Origin: Fistulifera solaris
Lineage: Eukaryota; Bacillariophyta; Bacillariophyceae; Naviculales; Stauroneidaceae
DNA: 64,000 nucleotides
Assembly (NCBI GenBank): GCA_030295235.1
Contig: AP026140.1
Coordinates: 1 to 64,000 of the forward strand
Reading direction: 5' to 3'
Positions 43,432 to 53,440 of the stretch are shown piece by piece. The translations under genes and the position numbers were made by a program. The notes beneath the pieces were generated by a model. It worked only from the letters and a program-made list of their open reading frames with translations, ran no database searches and had not been told where the DNA came from. Numbering within the stretch: position 1 is the stretch's first letter; each line of letters begins with the position of its first letter.

Positions 43432-46352
43432 ATGGCAATCACTACAGCAATGACTTCTTCAAATGGATCAAAGAATGTGAAGCAAAGAGGAGCAGATCCA
43501 CCGGGAAGATCGAGAAAAAAGCCGGACGCCAATAGCGAAAATACAGACGGAGTTTCTCCGGATGGAGTGTTAGACAATGAGCTTTTCGCAGAAAGACGTT
43601 CCAAGAGTCGAGGACGCTCATTGGGTCGATCTGCTAGTAGCAGGGGATTGCACAGAACAACTAGCAGTCGCTCCCTTGCAAAATCTCGGAGTAGCCGGTC
43701 TCTAACAGCTTCTAAGGATAAGAACGGTAGGGATGGAAACGAAAGATCAAAGAGCCTAGGAAGGGGTGAAAGAGGAAGATCGAAGAGCCGAGGGAGAAAA
43801 AAAGACAGCCACGGAAGACGGTAGGTCAAAAAGTCGAAGAAGAAAAAACAGAACGCGGTGAAAGGTCGAAAAGTCGAGGAAAACTAGATCAGAAAAGAGC
43901 ACAAGAAACAATAACCTCTCCACATCCTGACGGAAATGGAGATCAGGTACCAAAAAGCGATCGCGTCGCTAAGATGGAGGTGACATCAGCTAAATTGACG
44001 CAGTCACCATGTCCCTTGACCTTAGAAAAGACACCGAGCCCGGTCTGGTTCAAATCGTCGCAAATCTCCATCTATACAAGAACTTGATGCTCCTCTGATT
44101 CCACCGATACGAAATGTTGAGTCGATCCCAACGTTATCACAAAAATCCGTGAACAAGCTAACGGCCGATACAAACGTTGAACCACCTGCCGTGCAACGAG
44201 GTGTAAGGCGAGTCGTCAGCACACGCCGACAGTACGACGACTATAAGGTCTCCAAAGCGATCCCAATCGACCGAGGATATCAAGATGTCTCCAAGAAGGA
44301 ACGCCGCCAACGCCCCGCCCTCTTTTTTTTGAGAGAGAACGCACCCTCCAATGTACCAGTAAATACTTTGCCAAGACAACGCCCCCAGTAGTTCAGATGC
44401 TTTCGACAAAGTGAGTCTTTCGAAAAACTTTCAGGCGACGGATGATAATCCTTTTTACCAAACAAAACGATCGATGAGCCCAACTCGAATACCGTCAAGT
44501 ATACGCAATCTACAAAAGTTCGCGATAAAGGATAATTCTGCTCTACCAAAGTCCGCTTATCAACCGCGAGAATCGCCGAAGACCAATACACAAACCCTGG
44601 TGGCATCCGCGTCATTGTTTGTAACTGTTTTGGAAGGGCGTAAGCTCGTCCCTATGCAGCGCAACATGCTTGGTTTTAAAACACATTCTCATCCTTACGT
44701 TGAGGCCTACGTTGACGGGAAACTGCTTGGTAAACGTTGCATGCTTACCCGAACCGTCAATCCAGCATGGAAGAGCGGCAATTCGTTTTCTTCCCATTAT
44801 GACGGCACAACTGCCAAAGAAAAGGCTTCTCGCAATGAGGAAATAGAATTACGTGTTTATCATCTTGGAAAGGGTGGTGTGTCTGTATTCATGGGAGCCG
44901 TGCGCATTCCTCTTTTAACACACGGTCGAGCAGAGTGGTACCCTGTGCAGCAACGCTCCGCTCTGGAAAGTGGATTGTATTGCCTTTCTGCCTCGGGAGA
45001 GCTGAAAGTGCAAGTGAATTTTACTGCACATTCTTATCCAGAATTAAAGCCTGGTCACGAGTTACCGATCTCTGGAAATGCTGAGATATCACTCAATCTA
45101 TCTTGGTCCGGCGATTCCTCCCTCGAAGCGAGCTGCGTCGCCCTTGACAGAAACAATGGACACGTGCTATGGAAAGAATGCGTATACTTTCGCGAATCGG
45201 ATTAACTTGAGTAGCTCTGTCGCACGACCGGAGGTGCGAGATCATAACGATGAGGCCACACGAGATTCGTTGTTATTCGATTTTGGAATGGTTCCGGGAG
45301 AATGTTGCAGCTTTTTATTTTGTTTTGACGATTCGCGACAAATCATGCACGCTCTCTGACATTCAATCCTTTCAACTTACTATCAGAAATGAGTCGACAC
45401 GCGGAGAGGATTAGGGCGTCTATCGGTCAATTTAGCCTCTAAGGACACATCAGCTATATTGTTGCGCATCGCTCGTTCGACCATGGGGACAGTCAACACT
45501 TGGAAACTTACAACAATTATCAAAGGGTATAAAGTATTCGCGAGTTTGGAAGCCTTTTACCCCAACTTCAAGATCTCTCGAGCGATATTCTGCCACAGAT
45601 AGGAACTCCTACTGAGCCGAACAGCACTGATGCGATGTGGCGACAGTCTTCAACTTCTGGATTACGTACCCGATCATCTACCAAGCAAATTGGTGACTGG
45701 CTTCTTCTGGAAGGTCAAAAACAAGGAACCATTGAAAGTCGAAATATCTCTCCTCGATGAAGAGTTGCGGGAGGTAGACGCGATTCACAGGACACAACCA
45801 GGGGCACTCATGAGCCAAGGCGTTCTATACTCCCGGGAGGAAACGAAGAATACGAGAAGTTCGAGATAGCCTTTTCCCAACTATCGTTAGATGTACATTA
45901 CATCTGCTTTGTGCTAGGTCCTTGTAGCCGTCAGAAAGTCGATGATATCGAAAATGTGGCTTGTCATATTGTAAACCCCGCTTTGGGGGGCTGAGTTAGC
46001 GATGTACATTGTCAAACTTTGAAAGTGTTCCCACAAAATTGGTTGGCCTAGGATGCTTCTACAAGACTGGAAAAGGATGGAGCTTTACCATTCTTGGTTT
46101 ATGTTCGCTGATACAACCTTTGCGGGACGTCTGAGCGAAGCCACTCACATATTCGAAAATCCCCTGGAACCCGCCATCTCACTGCCGCACCCTCGACTTC
46201 TCAAAAGCGTCATGCCGCCAGCAATACCACTGCCACCGCCAAGACAGCTAGCGTTATCGGACACAGTGGAAGCCTATCACAAATTTAATCACGGACAAAA
46301 CGTGTGTACCTCTACTTTACTTACAGTACGCAGACAATCAGAGAAATCATAA
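43432..46352 (+). pseudogene. C2-TerD-TerD gene, copy 5, decayed
   Basis: The order of parts is kept but the frame is broken many times, at least eight. The N terminus (43432-43824) is Ser/Arg/Gly-rich (SKSRGRSLGRSASSRG). 44411-45205 encodes a C2 (SLFVTVLEGRKLVPMQRNMLG, SHPYVEAYV, IELRVYHLGKG, FMGAVRIPLLT, EWYPVQQRS) and the start of TerD-1 (ASCVALDRNNGHVLWKECVYF). Pieces of the rest follow in changing frames: LLFDFGMVPGECCSFLFCFD, LQLLDYVPDHLPSKLVTGFFW, DVHYICFVLGP and GLGCFYKTGKGWSFTILGLCS. The end is not clear and is placed at the last open stretch. Similarity is closest to copy 1. The number of breaks is far above that of any neighbour, so real decay is likelier here than sequencing error alone. 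Confidence 0.65.
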
Positions 46353-47360
46353 TAGATCTAGAAAGTTTAACAGGATTCCACAGTTTCCTTTGGATAGAAG
46401 AGCAATTTCTGATGCTGTTTGCAGAAAGTCAAACGTTTGCTGTTCGAGATCTGAGAAGAGATCGACCGACTTGCAAATCCATGATCTAGGTAAGAGAAAG
46501 TTGCGTAGGCATAGGGGATCCACAGATCCAATGTATTTTATAAAAAAAATATTAGCTTCTGCGTGAAATAGAGACTCTCTAAAGGTTACTCTAGAGATTA
46601 GGTTCTGCACCGTTTCCGCAACGCAAACATGACGCAAGATACTCATTCTTGCATCATACATCACCACTCACCATTCACGATACGCCATGTTCTCAATTTT
46701 CGGCAGTTGCGTGCGTGTTGTGTGTCAGATTCGCAATTCGCAATTCGCAATTATTCGCAGTTTACCAATTTCTTTTTTTACATTTTGCAAAGGCAAGTGC
46801 GGATTGCGGCGAGGATGTCGAGTGTCGAGTGTCGAGTAGACGTTCATAGTACAAAACTAAGGGGCTAATGGCTACTGGAATCATTACATCTTAGCCCATA
46901 GTTTAGGGTTCGGATTTGATTGGAAGAAGAACGTGGAACAGAAACAGCCAGCTGTTCCAATTGTTCTTTCAGTAGTACAGAAGAAAGGATTCCTTTTTAT
47001 GTTTTTACAAAGAGGGAAATGAATCTGACGTCAGGTTGAACTTCTCATTGTGTGTAGGGGAAAAATGCTAACATCGAACACGTCGGCGTTTTTTCTTCGG
47101 GGTGCCTGGATCGACGCAGTTTCTCTTTCTGGTCGCTGATTTTCACTTGAGAACTTCTGGCGTGAATGACAAAGTGCCGCAAGCTGTTACGTAGTACGTA
47201 CCCATCGCCGTAGCGGATAACCTGAGTAAGGAAATGGAGAGAAGCGAAAATACAAGAAGCAACTCCACGACTTCGTAATTCGAGTTGAGCACTTGTGCTC
47301 GACAGCAAAAAGGCAAAAACAGGTAAACAAGAAAGCTCAAACTCTCGGTATAACAAGAAG
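46353..47360. other. Intergenic region with short slippage repeats
   Basis: About 1 kb without a supported gene. Short repeats include ATTCGCAATTCGCAATTCGCAATT near 46731 and GTCGAGTGTCGAGTGTCGAG near 46817. The right end holds the promoter of the heat-shock-factor gene. Confidence 0.4.
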
Positions 47361-48538
47361 ATGAATAGGCAAAAGGTACAAAGAAAGTCGAAAGGCGAAA
47401 ATAGTTCTTCCACCCTCAAGAACTGTTTCCCTTCGAAACTACACTACATACTTAACGAGATGGAGAAAGACGGACTTGAACACATTATGAGTTGGCAATC
47501 GAGCGGTCGGTCATTCAAGATTCACAATCAACAGCTCCTCGAAAAGGAGGTTCTTCGGATGTAAGTGTACAAAAGTTGCTTCTTCAATCAGCAAGAAACA
47601 CAGCAATAGCCAAACTGTACTGCAAAGGTACCCTACAATGCATGGACTGATATCTCCTCTCCTTGCTCGTTTAGGTACTTTACCCAAACCAAATATGCGT
47701 CATTCCAAAGGTACAGATATGCATTTTTTGTGCTCCTTTTCACTATCCATTGCTAACAAGTTCCAAAGGCAACTGAATATATACGGTTTCGTTCGAATCA
47801 GCTCTGGTACGTGAATACACTTTCAACCCCGTGCTTGTTTTCCGTCTTTACCAGTCTGTTCGCTAATCGATAGATTTCGACGGTCTGTCAGGTGCCGATA
47901 AGGGTGGCTATTACCATAATATGTTCCTCAAGGACCGCCCTGAGCTTGCGAGTCAGATCCCACGCGAAAAAGTAAACAAAACGGGCGCCAAGTCGCAAGC
48001 ACAAAGGGCACCGACTGCAGGAGTACAAGAATCGACAGATATCAATCAGAGCCGCGAAGCAGCTCAACTCGTTTCACAATCGTTTCCCATAATGGCAAGT
48101 CCATCGTTCGTCGCTTCGAATCTCTCGCCGATGAATCGAGCGCACGTAGCGTCTCCTCCGCCCATCGTGAATTCTACTAGCAATCTTGGTTTGCTTTCGT
48201 CGCTGGTGCTGTCTCCGAACACAACTACTGCGCTTTCCAACCTATGCGCAAGTCGGATCGGCCAAGAGCTGCTCGCGCTGCTTGTCCAACCCGCGCCGCA
48301 AATCCCGCAACTGCCCAACGCAGCGATACCGCCCGTCAATCGGTTACCAGCTGGGCTATTGCAACGTTCGGCTCCAGAGAACGCAGCGCTGTTGGAGTTG
48401 TTATTGCGCAGTGAGGGCACAGGTTCCAGTATCAACGAGAACTCCATTCTCTCTGCCGCAGAAGCACACTTTCGGAATTTATTGAGCAATAATAATGCGC
48501 CATGGACACAGTCTCGGCAACCCGGTGACCATCCTTAA
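47361..48538 (+). CDS. Heat-shock-factor-type transcription factor, four exons
   Basis: The HSF DNA-binding domain binds heat-shock elements as a winged helix. It is assembled from four exons: 47361-47560, 47675-47710, 47769-47806 and 47874-48538, giving 939 nt and 312 residues. Introns of 114, 58 and 67 bp start GTAAG, GTACA and GTACG and end TTTAG, AAAG and ATAG. The spliced product reads FPSKLHYILNEMEKDG, SWQSSGRSFKIHN, then MYFTQTKYASFQRQLNIYGF across the splices and GGYYHNMFLKDRPEL, the full HSF domain in order. The C-terminal part is Pro/Ala/Asn-rich without an evident coiled coil (HR-A/B), so trimerisation is uncertain; many of the expanded diatom HSFs share this. Exons 2 and 3 are only 36 and 38 bp. 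Confidence 0.88.
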
Positions 48539-48592
48539 GCCACGGGTTTTTCAATAAAGGGGGAAGGGCAACGTCGTGAAATGACAACTGAC

Positions 48593-48687
48593 TTGATTTG
48601 ATTTGATTTGATGTGATTTGATTTGATTTGATTTGATTTGATTTGATTTGATTTGATTTATTTTGATTTGATTTGATTTATTTTGAT
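48593..48687. repeat. TTTGA microsatellite
   Basis: About 18 units of TTTGA with a few variants (TGTGA, TTTATTTTGA) run just after the heat-shock-factor gene, within or close to its 3' untranslated region. Confidence 0.95.
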
Positions 48688-48915
48688 GACACGGTATTTT
48701 TTTTGTAATGATAATTTTACTAAAACAGAGCTAATGCCAAGAGAAGCATTCTCTCCGTCATTATTTGTAAATGTAAGCTAAGGGAGACCTGAAAGAAGAA
48801 AGCCATGAACCATGAAGTCTTCGTCGTTGTTTGTTGATCAATCATGTCACCGTTTTGTTGCGTTTCCTCTTCATTCGTGACAGGATCTAGTCCTATAAAA
48901 GGCTTCTACACATTA

Positions 48916-49093
48916 GGGGTTGTCAAAAATAAAAAATCCCCGCGCTCTCCGATTGTTTCGCTCCGAAATAAGCTAATCATATCACACCATTTGTAAACCC
49001 TCCATAACGGCAGCCAATCAGATAGCGAGAAATTTCCGCAACGAAATAAACGTGCGACAAAATAAACGGGGAATTTCAATTTTTGACAACCCC
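48916..49093. mobile_element. MITE, 178 bp, TA target-site duplication
   Basis: The left end GGGGTTGTCAAAAAT and the right end ATTTTTGACAACCCC are perfect inverted repeats of 15 bp, extended imperfectly to about 28 bp (left AAAAAATCCCC, right GGGGAATTTCAA). The element is flanked on both sides by TA (48914-48915 and 49094-49095). This is the structure of a non-autonomous Tc1/mariner-type element (Stowaway-like MITE). It has no coding capacity. The near-perfect ends suggest a fairly recent insertion. Confidence 0.85.
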
Positions 49094-49259
49094 TATTGAA
49101 TCGATAGTATTTACCGCCAAAACAACTCATTCATTCTGCTGAGGTGTTTGTATCAGTAATTTTCGACCGGCACAAGCAAGAAGTAAGCGGACATTCCAAT
49201 GCTTTTTAATAAATCGATTATCGGTTTGCAAGTGATGACAACACTTACCAATACCAAGA

Positions 49260-50330
49260 GTTCTGGGAGGTGAAAAATTCCAGATTTTCTGGATGAGTGA
49301 AAAACAACTCTGAACGAGAAAAAACAACTCGCCCAAATTTTCTGTATGACTTGAAAACGCTCAGAGTTTCTGTTAACGTGGAAAACAACTCACCCAAAAT
49401 TTCAGGTCAACTGAGAAAACGATCATCCAGCTTTTCTTCTACAATCTCTACCAGAATTTCTGTACGACGGGATCGCTTTTTCCAGATAATCTGGAATTCA
49501 ACAGAAAATCCATTCTGTCGAAACCACTCTCTCATTTTTCGAAGTAATACATTATAACTTTATCTGGTATGATCTAATACAAAGTGTTGAGATTTTCTCG
49601 AACCGGCGCAGAACCTCTGCGAGAAAAAAAAACAGCTGGTCCAGAATTTCTGGATCCGTCAAACAGAATTTCTGTATGATGGGATCTCTGTTTTCCAGAT
49701 AATCTGGAATTCAACAGAAAATCCATTCTGTCGAAACCACTCTCTCATTTTTCGAAGTAATACATTATAACTTTATCTGGTATGATCCAATACAAAGTGT
49801 TGAGATTTTCTCGAACCGGCGCAGAACCTCTGCAAGAAGAAAACAGCTGGTCCAGAATTTCTGGACCATTCAAACAGAATTTCTGTATGACGGGATCGCT
49901 GTTTCCAGATAATCTGGAAATTAACAGAAATCTTTTTGTCGAAATCGCCGTATCTTATATTGAAGAAATACATTTATAACTCAATCTTGTATGATCCAAT
50001 ACAAAGTGTTGGGATTTTTCTCGAACCGGCGCAGAACCTCTGCGGTATGAAAACAGCTGGTCCAGAATTTCTGGACCAGTCAAACAGAATATTCCATATT
50101 TTTTTTAGAAAAGTGAAACACCATCCTTCGTATTTCCAGACTTTCTGAGTTTGTGTATAGCATTATTCCTGATTATCCAGATTCTCTTGAAAGGTGAACC
50201 AACACTACTCCAGATATTCTGAAAACGTGAAAACACTAGACCTATTCCTGATTTTCCATGAAAGTTTCTGGAAAAGTGAAACACCATTCTTCCAGACTTT
50301 TTGATAACGTAAAAAACACTTAGATGAATT
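49260..50330. repeat. Tandem array with 211-bp period and flanking degenerate units
   Basis: Three long units start at about 49454, 49665 and 49878, with a partial fourth at about 50088. Each contains GGGATCGCTGTTTCCAGATAAT or a close form, then CTGGAATTCAACAGAAA, TACAAAGTGTTGAGATTTTC, and GAACCGGCGCAGAACCTCTG. The palindromes CCAGATAATCTGG and TCCAGAATTTCTGGA recur in every unit. Outside the core, shorter degenerate pieces (GAAAACAACTC, CCCAAAATTT, TTCCAGACTTTCTGA) extend the array on both sides. No open frame or terminal repeats were found. Confidence 0.85.
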
Positions 50331-50418
50331 TGCGCTCCAGTTTTTTTCTTTATTACATGCGCAATAAAGGACTAGTTCTATTCCTGTACAAGCACGATGT
50401 TAACTGCCTTTCCTGATC

Positions 50419-51537
50419 ATGCCATCTTTATCAGAAGCAATTGGACGGTGGGAGGAAAGAAAGGGAAAGGACTCTTCACACGTAGTTGATGTAATGGCCG
50501 TTGTGACTTGCCGTCGCGACGAGTCGTCGTCATTGATGAATACAAGGAATGGTCGATATCGTCGAATGGATTTAGCAGATCAACAATCACGCGCGTCTCT
50601 TCGACTTTCCGATTCAATCAGCTTTGCTAGTATGCCTACAGAGGGTAGCGTTATCACTCTATTCGGTGTTACTATAATGCAGGGAGCTCATGATGTTGAG
50701 TTGCGGCAAGATGGAAGAACGCACGAAGGTCCTTTGTGGCAAATAATGCTTCCGCACAACGCCACTGGCGAACAGCGACAGGAAAATCAACAAGCTGCGG
50801 CTTTATGGGTGTGGTGGCAGCAACAGAATGTCAAAGCGTTATCAGAACCCAAATGTGTCGATCGAACGCTTGGTGAAATGGCACTGACGGCAGGCATGAA
50901 AGGGAACATTGTCGCTCATGTATGCCAAGTTCAAGTTTGTCATCCCAAGCGCGTGAACAAACGAAGATTTGGTCGCACGCAGCCTCATATCATTGCTTTA
51001 CTTACAGACGCAGCGCGCAAGACATTTGTATCGTTGCTCGATAAGACAGGAGCATTACTTCAAAAACTGCAACGCGCACATCAAACTCAGGAGCTCATTC
51101 GTATAACATCCGTGCAATCAACAACGAGTGATGGAGAAGAGGTTGTACTGGTCGCAACACACGACACACAGATTCATCCCGTCGCGACGACGAATTCGCA
51201 TCATTTGTTCAGTCCGGAATCACAGGCTTTCTTATCGCAAATGCCTTCGTCTTCACCGACAGACGTACGCAGCATCATCTCGCCATTATATCGAATCAAC
51301 AAAAGTCGGACGGTTCCGTATCTTACTCCGGGACGTGAGGCTGTTTTGGAAATTGAAGGAGAATCGGTTCTTGCGAATTATTTTACCGTGTTTGATGTAC
51401 TCTCGTGTGGCGGCGACTTACTGTTATTGCAAGCCTTGATCGATGAGGCGATTCCATTACGGTGGACGATTCGTAATGACGGCGTTGTATCGCAGGTATC
51501 ACTGGTCGGATTCCCATTGAATGTCAAAGATACTTAG
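50419..51537 (+). CDS. Hypothetical protein, possible OB-fold nucleic-acid binder
   Basis: A 372-residue intact frame. The N-terminal part reads like an OB fold of the RPA/MEIOB kind: SHVVDVMAVVTCRRDES, YRRMDLADQQSRASLRL, then GSVITLFGVTIMQGAHDVELR. A second segment, TAGMKGNIVAHVCQVQVC, PHIIALLTDAARKTFVSLL, QELIRITSVQSTT, could be a further OB fold. The C-terminal part contains EAVLEIEGESVLANYFTVFDVL. No zinc-binding cysteines are evident. OB-fold proteins bind single-stranded DNA or RNA; the exact family is not recognised and the fold assignment is a judgement by eye. The first ATG after upstream stops is used. Confidence 0.4.
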   Translation: MPSLSEAIGRWEERKGKDSSHVVDVMAVVTCRRDESSSLMNTRNGRYRRMDLADQQSRASLRLSDSISFASMPTEGSVITLFGVTIMQGAHDVELRQDGRTHEGPLWQIMLPHNATGEQRQENQQAAALWVWWQQQNVKALSEPKCVDRTLGEMALTAGMKGNIVAHVCQVQVCHPKRVNKRRFGRTQPHIIALLTDAARKTFVSLLDKTGALLQKLQRAHQTQELIRITSVQSTTSDGEEVVLVATHDTQIHPVATTNSHHLFSPESQAFLSQMPSSSPTDVRSIISPLYRINKSRTVPYLTPGREAVLEIEGESVLANYFTVFDVLSCGGDLLLLQALIDEAIPLRWTIRNDGVVSQVSLVGFPLNVKDT

Positions 51538-52163
51538 TTTGATAGACAAATGAATGTTTACAAGGATGAGAAAACACAAATGATCGAGAAAGAGGAAGAG
51601 TCGAAAAAGTCGTCACATCGACAAGGCTGAGGCGGAGAAAAGTTTGCGTCGTCAAATAACAATTAAGTGAAACGACGGTCGCCCAACTGAATTTCTCACT
51701 TCCTGCTGCGAAAGATCATTGAACGTAACGCTGTTTCATTACTATACGTCAACATCAGATCTCAGGAATGCGACGTCTTCCACAACGATTCTCCGCACGC
51801 TGTATTTATTGACTTCGAGAACGAGTTCCTCTAGAGTGTTTAAACAATCAATGATTAATATTGCAAAAATATTTTTTATCAATGCCTATATTTACAGTCG
51901 ATGTCTTTATGTTTACGACGATTTGCCATTAACATCACTATCAGTGCGGAAATCGACAAACAAGTGTGAAAACTTGTGTTCGAATCTCTTTGAAGTAACG
52001 TAAAACGAAACACGTATATCTCCTACACCATCGCTTATCGGAAGACTTACCTGTGCTTGGCTTTGTACATTATTTCTAGTTGCGCTGCCCGGTGTCTGTG
52101 AAACGAATACAATGAAATGGCATTACGAATTCACTTACAACTTCTAGCGTGCCTTGTCGATAT
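51538..52163. other. Intergenic region
   Basis: A 626-bp stretch, A/T-rich in the centre. I see no gene or repeat in it. Confidence 0.35.
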
Positions 52164-52418
52164 TTAGCCAATCACGACAAAGGCTCCACTGATAAACGAA
52201 TATTGTTCCTGTGGTTCTTGTTCTTCTTGAAGAACACTGGATGAGGAATGTGTCGATGATGGGAGTGAAATGGAAGTCGAGTATCCTTGCAAGGTCGAGT
52301 CATCTTCTGAAGCGACCTCGTCAAGACACTGGACGTGTTTCTCGGGTCGAGACGAATGTTTGACATGAATCGGTCGTCGACGAACGGCGTACTTGCTGTG
52401 CTTTTGTTGTAATTTCAT
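52164..52418 (-). CDS. Small Ser/Glu-rich open frame, doubtful gene
   Basis: An 84-residue frame: basic N terminus (MKLQQKHSKYAVRRRPIHVK), an acidic/Ser-rich middle (CLDEVASEDDSTLQG) and SSVLQEEQEPQEQYSF near the end. The composition is protein-like, but no family is recognised and it may be one exon of a spliced gene or chance. Confidence 0.25.
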   Translation of the reverse strand: MKLQQKHSKYAVRRRPIHVKHSSRPEKHVQCLDEVASEDDSTLQGYSTSISLPSSTHSSSSVLQEEQEPQEQYSFISGAFVVIG

Positions 52419-53440
52419 GGTGAAGAGTGAATGCGGATCGGCGTTGAGATTGTGTCACCTGTGAAAGAGAGACGATAGCCCGTGCAAAAAATTGCGTGTT
52501 GTGCTTGCGTTCGTTGGACGTAGAAAATGAACTTGATCCAATGTACCGGCTAAGAAAAGTTCCCGACGAGAGACTTCACGAATGGTGGTGATTGATTCGT
52601 TCGCGCGTCTTCTTCGTTTACTCTATGTGCTATGTGCGAAGTGCGAAGCTCAAGCACAAGAACTCGCGAACTCCCGAACTGCAGAATTTAGTTCCGTCTT
52701 TTCAACATCGAAGCCTTCGTCGCCATCATTCTGTTCAACTTCTTCGCATTTGTCACAAATTTGTGACGGCCAATTCTTTCAATGTTTAACCCACGTTCTA
52801 CATTTAGGGCGTCTAGATAAAACGGTACTCAAGTTCCCTAGCTACGGAGTAATTGTTTTGCACTCGTCGAAATAGAATAAGTAAGTTCGTAAGCGCTCGC
52901 GTCTCGCGTCCAGTTCGCTTTTTCGTTTTCGCCGCCTTCCCGTTGCATACTACGTAGGTCTAGTAGCAACCCCACCAAACTGCAACCATAGCATTCCTTC
53001 AACGGGGGCTTACCGAGAAATGAAAAGGTTTTATTATGCAACCCCGGATACGGACACGTCGTCATGGCGATCCTGAGCTATGAAATTAGAAACCCACGTT
53101 CAGTCCTCTGTTTTAGAGACGACAATTTGTGATTCCTATGATCCTTTATAATGAAAAAGGAACGGAGGATGCCGAAGTAGCACATGCTGTCCTCCGACAT
53201 TACAGTGCGGTGGTGCTACCTGCTACTCTCATTCTTGTCAAACTGGGAAATCAGTCGAGCTAAAGACGTCTTTGCGCTATCAAACCTCTCAAATGCCTCG
53301 ATTGATCGGTCCGTGTTCACATTTCCATTGACTGAAAAGCAACAACAAAAAAATGAGATGATTTTGTTCATTATTTTGCGACTTATCGCAAAGGGTGCCG
53401 CCGAATATTATTACGTAAACGCTGTCGAAGATTCTGAAGA
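52419..53440. other. Intergenic region upstream of the glucanase
   Basis: About 1 kb without a supported gene. The promoter of the GH5 gene must lie at its right end. No repeats were recognised. Confidence 0.35.

Noticed and set aside
49454-50090. GAATTTC in the array as canonical three-box heat-shock elements
   Set aside because: The spacing is one base short of GAAnnTTC. Only the separate TTCTCGAA site fits, with two boxes, so a strong HSF site is not supported.
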